Positions 16,408 through 20,157 of a DNA stretch of 20,157 bases are shown in pieces. The stretch is taken from positions 1 through 20,157 of IMG/VR virus record IMGVR_UViG_3300046804_006113; one strand, given 5' to 3'. Both the position numbers and the translations under genes were made by a program. Position 1 is the stretch's first letter. Every line of letters begins with the position of its first letter. The notes under the pieces were generated by a model, which was not told where the DNA came from, ran no database searches, and worked only from the letters and a program-made list of their open reading frames with translations. The stretch comes from a virus.

Positions 16408-17817
16408 ATGCTTAATCCATTTTTTCTACAAGGTTCTAAAACAGAACAGGGGTTAATCCAAGACTTGATTAACGAGCAATTAAGAATGTATGGGGTTGAG
16501 GTTTATTATCTCCCTAGACAATTTATTACAGAAAAAACTGTTATAAGAGAAGTTATAGAATCTGAATTTAATAATGCATATCCAATTGAAGCTTATGTTG
16601 ATACTTATGATGGATATAGCGATAATCCAACTATTCTATCAAAATTTGGAATTCAAGCACTTAATGAAATAACATTAACTATTTCAAGAGAAAGATTTAA
16701 GAATTATATTTCACCTCTAATTCAAACTCAACCCAATATAAAAGTATCATCAAGACCAAAAGAGGGAGATATAATTTATTTTCCCTTAGGTAAAAGATTG
16801 TTTGAAATTAAGTATGTAGAGCACGAAAAACCTTTTTATCAGTTGCAAGGAACATATACATACCAATTAAGATGTGAGTTATTCCGTTATGAAGATGAAC
16901 TAATTGATACTGGAGTTGACGAAATTGATGAACTTATTAGTGGAACAGATCTAGATGAGGATAAAGGTCCAATTGGAAACCTTATAAATCTTACGATGAT
17001 TGGTGTTGGCGCCACTGCAACCGCAACAGCAGGAATTGTAAATGGTGGAGTTAGGTATATTACTGTTACAAATAGGGGTGGTGGATATACATCTATCCCA
17101 ACAGTGGGTATTTCTTCTGCACCTTCCAATGGTAGAACAGCAACTGCAGTTGCTAAGATGATTGATGGAATTGTTGTATGTAATACAAACATAAATCCAA
17201 AATCAAAGTCAGTTCAAGAAGTTTTTATTACAAATGCCGGTTATGGATATACTACCACCCCTCAGGTAAAATTCATTGGGGGAGGTGGTAATGGGGCAAC
17301 TGGAATTGCGTCTATAGGTGACGGTATTGTTGGCATAATTACAGTAACAAACTCAGGTTCTGGTTACGTAGTTCCACCATCAATTACTTTTAGTGGCATT
17401 TCAACAGTTTCTGCTGCAGCGACGGCAGTTGTATCTGCTGCAGGAACAATAACATCCATTTATATAACAAATGCTGGTCTTGGATATACAGAGAACCCAA
17501 CCATTACTATTGGAAATCCCGCATTGTCATCGTCAGGAAACTTTGAGTTTAATGAGATAGTCACAGGATCCCAAAGTGGAGTAACTGCAAGAGTCAAATC
17601 TTGGAATTCTATTACAAATATTCTCCAAGTTTCTAATATTGATGGAGAATTTCTTTTGGGCGAAAATATTGTAGGATCCGAATCCGGAGCATCTCATTAT
17701 TTGAGTAAAATTGATGCAATGCCAACAGATGATGGATATTCTGCAAATGATGAAATTGAGAATGAGGCAAATAATATTATTGATTTTACCGAAACCAATC
17801 CATTTGGGATGCCGTAA
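16408..17817 (+). CDS. gp14: Neck protein gp14, enlarged by internal repeats
   Basis: This is T4 gp14, partner of gp13 in the neck. The core is clear at residues 1-165 (MLNPFFLQGSKTEQGLIQDL, then EVYYLPRQFITEKTVIREVI, GDIIYFPLGKRLFEIKYVEH, YQLQGTYTYQLRCELFRYED) and at the end (NEANNIIDFTETNPFGMP, here ANNIIDFTETNPFGMP). T4 gp14 is 256 aa; this protein is 469 aa. The excess falls in residues about 190-430. It holds four Gly-Tyr units (216-237, 270-290, 309-329, 349-369; for example ITNAGLGYTENPTITIG) and then an SGA-type module at 380-428. The insert thus lies between two conserved halves. It probably makes a beta-rich domain projecting from the neck, which is inference. Gene 13 ends 4 nt upstream and a 56-nt gap with a promoter-like box follows. 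Confidence 0.94.
   Translation: MLNPFFLQGSKTEQGLIQDLINEQLRMYGVEVYYLPRQFITEKTVIREVIESEFNNAYPIEAYVDTYDGYSDNPTILSKFGIQALNEITLTISRERFKNYISPLIQTQPNIKVSSRPKEGDIIYFPLGKRLFEIKYVEHEKPFYQLQGTYTYQLRCELFRYEDELIDTGVDEIDELISGTDLDEDKGPIGNLINLTMIGVGATATATAGIVNGGVRYITVTNRGGGYTSIPTVGISSAPSNGRTATAVAKMIDGIVVCNTNINPKSKSVQEVFITNAGYGYTTTPQVKFIGGGGNGATGIASIGDGIVGIITVTNSGSGYVVPPSITFSGISTVSAAATAVVSAAGTITSIYITNAGLGYTENPTITIGNPALSSSGNFEFNEIVTGSQSGVTARVKSWNSITNILQVSNIDGEFLLGENIVGSESGASHYLSKIDAMPTDDGYSANDEIENEANNIIDFTETNPFGMP
17053..17514 (+). repeat. Four Gly-Tyr repeat units inside gp14
   Basis: Units at 17053-17118, 17215-17277, 17332-17394 and 17452-17514 encode YITVTNRGGGYTSIPTVGI, VFITNAGYGYTTTPQVKFIG, IITVTNSGSGYVVPPSITF and IYITNAGLGYTENPTITIG. 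The consensus is I-x-V/I-T-N-x-G-x-G-Y-T/V-x-x-P-x-I/V-x-I. Spacers between units are Ala/Gly-rich with ATAT or AAATAVV stretches. Confidence 0.85.
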
Positions 17818-17821
17818 TGCA

Positions 17822-17829
17822 CATAAATA
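17822..17829 (+). promoter_or_regulatory. Candidate late promoter box CATAAATA (gene 15)
   Basis: The box lies just after the gene 14 stop, in the longest intergenic gap of the window, 44 nt before the gene 15 ATG. It matches the T4 late consensus at seven of eight positions. The distance leaves a leader of roughly 35 nt, and an 8-bp inverted repeat starts directly downstream. It is the best placed promoter candidate here. Confidence 0.6.
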
Positions 17830-17865
17830 CTTATAATTAATTGACCAAAATAGACGTATTATAAG
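17830..17865 (+). repeat. 8-bp inverted repeat in gene 15 leader
   Basis: CTTATAAT at 17830-17837 is perfectly complementary to ATTATAAG at 17858-17865, with a 20-nt spacer. It follows the late-promoter box directly and ends 8 nt before the gene 15 ATG. The arms are nearly all A/T, so an RNA hairpin would be weak; a protein-binding site or chance are alternatives. No U-tract follows, so it is not a typical terminator. Confidence 0.35.
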
Positions 17866-17873
17866 ATAGCAAT

Positions 17874-18875
17874 ATGTTTGAGTATTTTTATCACGAAATT
17901 CTAAGAAGGACCGTAATTTCTTTCGGATCTCTTTTTAACGAGATAAGCATTAAGCATACCAATAATTCTGGCGAAAACGTTAGCGTTATTAAGGTTCCCC
18001 TTGCTTACGGTCCTATCCAAAAATTTCTTGCCAGATTAAATCAATCCCCAAATCTGAGTAAGCAAGTTCAAATAACATTACCGAGAATGTCATTTGAATT
18101 TACGGGATTAACCTATGATCCGTCAAGAAAAGCAACTACCACTCAATATTTTACATCCAAATCTGCAGAAGATGGAACAGAGACTAAGAAAGCATATCTC
18201 CCCGTTCCATATAATATGCAATTTGAATTGAATATAATGTCAAAATTAAACGATGATGCTTTGCAGATTGTTGAGCAAATTTTGCCATATTTTCAACCAG
18301 CTTATACTATGACCGTTGATTTGGTAGAAACAATCAATGAAAAAAGAGATATTCCAGTAATTCTGGAAAGTATAACTATGCAAGATGATTATGAAGGCGA
18401 TTTTACATCTAGAAGAGTTTTAATTTATACCCTAAGATTTACAGCAAAAACTTATATCTTTGGTCCGGTCACTTCAGCATCGAAAGATATTATCAAAAAA
18501 GCATCTATTGGTTATATTGCGGGAGATCTTACTTCATCCCCAACAAGGGAGATTGTTTACTCGGCAGAACCAAGAGCAATTCAAAATTATACCGGAATTG
18601 TTATTACGAATCTTGCGCGAGACATATCAAATACAGACACTTTAATTGCCGTAAATGACGCCAGTTCTATTCTGGTAAATACATACTTGGATTTGGAAGG
18701 AGAGGAAATTTATGTAACCTCAAAAGAAGGAAATATTATTACTGCCGTCAGAGGAAAAGACAATACAACAGCAACTAATCATTTGGCAGGTTCTGAAGTT
18801 AAATCTATTACCGCTACAGATAATACTTTAATTGAGACTGGGGATGATTTTGGATTTAGTGGTTCTTTTGAGTGA
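17874..18875 (+). CDS. gp15: Tail sheath stabiliser and completion protein gp15
   Basis: This is T4 gp15, the terminator that forms a hexameric ring on the last sheath ring and tail-tube cap and contacts the neck. Recognisable parts are MFEYFYHEILRRTVISFGSL, VPLAYGPIQKFLARL (41-55), QITLPRMSFEFTGLTYDP, VPYNMQFELNIMSKLNDDAL, and DIPVILESITMQDDYEGDF. It has 333 aa against 272 in T4. The extra length is a C-terminal module at residues 246-311 (YLDLEGEEIYVTSKEGN ... AVRGKDNTTATNHLAGSEV) that also appears in two baseplate-region proteins of this window. A short tail (ETGDDFGFSGSFE) ends the protein. The gene has the longest upstream gap in the window (56 nt), with a late-promoter-like box and an inverted repeat. 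Confidence 0.95.
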   Translation: MFEYFYHEILRRTVISFGSLFNEISIKHTNNSGENVSVIKVPLAYGPIQKFLARLNQSPNLSKQVQITLPRMSFEFTGLTYDPSRKATTTQYFTSKSAEDGTETKKAYLPVPYNMQFELNIMSKLNDDALQIVEQILPYFQPAYTMTVDLVETINEKRDIPVILESITMQDDYEGDFTSRRVLIYTLRFTAKTYIFGPVTSASKDIIKKASIGYIAGDLTSSPTREIVYSAEPRAIQNYTGIVITNLARDISNTDTLIAVNDASSILVNTYLDLEGEEIYVTSKEGNIITAVRGKDNTTATNHLAGSEVKSITATDNTLIETGDDFGFSGSFE

Positions 18876-18884
18876 TTATAAAAA

Positions 18885-19316
18885 ATGCCTAAAAAATTTG
18901 ATAAATTGAATGAAACATTTAATATAGATGGAGAAATAGTTCCTGTGGAATCTTCAAGTATTGTCGAAAAAATAGAAAAATTATCACCTACCACATCGGA
19001 TGATATTAAAAAAGACTACGATTACACTAGAGGAAACTTGTACTCTCTTATTGAAAAGGGACAAGAAGCAATTAATGGAATTCTTGAATTAGCGCAAGAA
19101 ACAGAGATGCCTCGGGCATATGAAGTTGCTGGGCAGTTAATCAAAAACGTTGCTGATGCCACAGATAAATTAATGGAACTCCAAAAGAAACTGAGGGATA
19201 TTGAAGAAGAACCTAAAAAATCTCCCACAACTGTTAACAATTCTCTTTTTGTCGGTTCTACAGCAGAGTTGGCAAAGCTTTTAAAGCAACAATCTCAAGA
19301 TATCACAAACCAATAA
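18885..19316 (+). CDS. gp16: Terminase small subunit gp16
   Basis: This is the small terminase of T4-like phages, which oligomerises, recognises concatemeric DNA and stimulates the gp17 motor and nuclease. The family signature is the helical central region: DYDYTRGNLYSLIEKGQEAI, then EMPRAYEVAGQLIKNVADAT and DKLMELQKKLRDIE (residues 45-108), two long antiparallel-helix segments as in T4 gp16. Length 143 aa compares with 164 in T4. The C-terminus (NNSLFVGSTAELAKLLKQ) fits cyanophage gp16. It begins 9 nt after gene 15. Its TAA stop is part of an AATAAATA late-promoter-like box serving the next gene. Confidence 0.93.
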   Translation: MPKKFDKLNETFNIDGEIVPVESSSIVEKIEKLSPTTSDDIKKDYDYTRGNLYSLIEKGQEAINGILELAQETEMPRAYEVAGQLIKNVADATDKLMELQKKLRDIEEEPKKSPTTVNNSLFVGSTAELAKLLKQQSQDITNQ

Positions 19317-19319
19317 ATA
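19312..19319 (+). promoter_or_regulatory. Candidate late promoter box AATAAATA (DUF5661-like gene)
   Basis: The gene 16 stop codon TAA (19314-19316) is embedded in this box, which lies 23 nt before the next ATG. It matches TATAAATA at seven of eight positions. Confidence 0.52.
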
Positions 19320-19342
19320 TAAAAAGATACTCATCTACTTCA

Positions 19343-20157
19343 ATGCCCAAACTGAAATCCCATAAAACTGTTGAGCAAATTGCAAGGAAACATCGTCTTG
19401 AGGTTTCTTTTATTCAAAAACAGCTTGATATGGGAGAACCTATTGAGCATGAACATACAAAAGACCATAAACTTGCTATGGATATTGCTCTTCAACATCT
19501 AGATGAAATTCCCGATTATTACTCTCGCCTAAAAAAAATGGAAGCAGATGCAAAAAAGAATCACAAGAAATATAAAGATGTAAAAGAAGATTATGGTGCA
19601 GCATTGGGAGATGTAGATTCTCCTGTCCATATGCCGCCAACTCGCGGAATTCATGCTGATTATGATAAAAGATACTGTCCGAAATGCAAAAAAGTAGAAA
19701 CGAGAAGTGAATGTAAATATGGATCAACTTACTGGGACATATTTTCAATGCCAGCAAAATTAAAAGAACATCTACTTCGTAGGAAATTAACCGAAGAAGA
19801 TCCTTGCTGGAAAGGTTATACTCAAGTTGGAATGAAACTCAAAAATGGCAAGAAAGTTCCAAATTGCGTCCCATCAAAAGGTGTTTCAAAAGCAAAAAAT
19901 TATAAGGAAGAGAACACAACAATTGAAGATTTGAATGGAGATTCCTTTGCAGAAATTATTGATTTGATTCAACCAGATCCAATTAAAGGATTTAAGTCGC
20001 AGATTGAGGAAGCAACACGTCTTCAATCACAAACTGGTAACGTAATTGCAGTTACTCTTTCTTGGAGAGCAAAGTACTATTCTCTCAGGATGTTTTTCCC
20101 ACAAGCAAAACTTCCTACCCGTAAAGATATTAATGATGAATTGCAAAAAGTATATCC
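19343..20157 (+). CDS. DUF5661-like protein of unknown function, 3' end outside window
   Basis: The ATG at 19343 opens a frame of 271 complete codons to the window end without a stop. Residues 8-66 (EQIARKHRLEVSFIQKQLDMG, here IARKHRLEVSFIQKQLDMG; then HTKDHKLAMDIALQHLDEIP and DYYSRLKKME) resemble DUF5661 proteins, small helical phage and bacterial proteins of unknown role. Residues 112-124 contain CPKC plus a third Cys (C124), with C155 and C175 further on, possibly a metal site. Residues 154-176 hold a motif recurring in marine phage proteins (GYTQVGMKLKNGKKVPNCVP). Residues 225-271 (TRLQSQTGNVIAVTLSWRAK, FFPQAKLPTRKDI) form a further block I recall only from hypothetical cyanophage proteins. 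There is no Walker A motif in the visible part, so it is not the large terminase. It looks like a multi-segment mosaic. Confidence 0.8.
   Translation, partial: MPKLKSHKTVEQIARKHRLEVSFIQKQLDMGEPIEHEHTKDHKLAMDIALQHLDEIPDYYSRLKKMEADAKKNHKKYKDVKEDYGAALGDVDSPVHMPPTRGIHADYDKRYCPKCKKVETRSECKYGSTYWDIFSMPAKLKEHLLRRKLTEEDPCWKGYTQVGMKLKNGKKVPNCVPSKGVSKAKNYKEENTTIEDLNGDSFAEIIDLIQPDPIKGFKSQIEEATRLQSQTGNVIAVTLSWRAKYYSLRMFFPQAKLPTRKDINDELQKVY

Noticed and set aside
17841-17867. Host-type sigma70 promoter (TTGACC with a weak TAAGAT) before gene 15
   Set aside because: The spacer is 15 nt, the -10 match is poor and transcription would begin at the start codon; the late-type box at 17822 fits better.
18460-18645. 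61-codon + strand frame inside gene 15
   Set aside because: It is an out-of-frame shadow of a clearly recognised gp15, with biased residues and no start context.
1-20157. tRNA genes, CRISPR arrays, insertion sequences, toxin-antitoxin or defence systems
   Set aside because: None seen on either strand; the whole window is occupied by virion structure and packaging genes.

Overview
The window is a densely packed virion-structure module of a T4-like marine myovirus, most probably a cyanophage. It is AT-rich, all genes lie on the + strand, there is no gap longer than about 60 bases, and neighbours overlap or nearly touch. Five products can be placed in the T4 scheme with good confidence: baseplate wedge gp8, neck proteins gp13 and gp14, tail-sheath stabiliser gp15 and small terminase gp16, in the T4 order 8-13-14-15-16. 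The host (Prochlorococcus, Synechococcus or a SAR11-type bacterium) cannot be decided from these genes; low GC is only a weak hint.

Layout. Positions 1-2059 hold the 3' part of a large structural protein with three diverged tandem domains. Positions 2078-5356 hold a 1092-aa structural protein with Gly-Tyr repeats, in the position where T4 has gp7. Gene 8 is at 5376-6965. Positions 6968-12529 hold a 1853-aa DUF4815-type protein, and 12578-15112 an 844-aa protein that looks like the missing C-terminal half of that family. Two small genes follow (15114-15389, coiled coil; 15379-15549, 56 aa), then genes 13, 14, 15 and 16. The last gene, from 19343, is cut by the window end; it resembles DUF5661 proteins at its N-terminus and is not the large terminase normally expected after gene 16.

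How they work together. The first five genes probably build the baseplate and its peripheral fibres. gp13 and gp14 form the neck that closes the packaged head and receives the tail, gp15 caps the tail tube and sheath, and gp16 starts DNA packaging. Candidate late promoters of the T4 type (NNTAAATA) sit at most of the real gene boundaries, and three of them contain the stop codon of the preceding gene.

The most striking feature is that at least three small sequence modules recur inside unrelated virion proteins: a Gly-Tyr 'ITNxGxGYTxxP' unit, an 'SGA...GE.I.G' unit, and a 'GxExI...RGxxxT...H.AG..V' unit. gp14 and gp15 seem enlarged over their T4 counterparts by insertion of such modules into an otherwise recognisable core. 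I found no tRNA, CRISPR array, insertion sequence, defence system or auxiliary metabolic gene.
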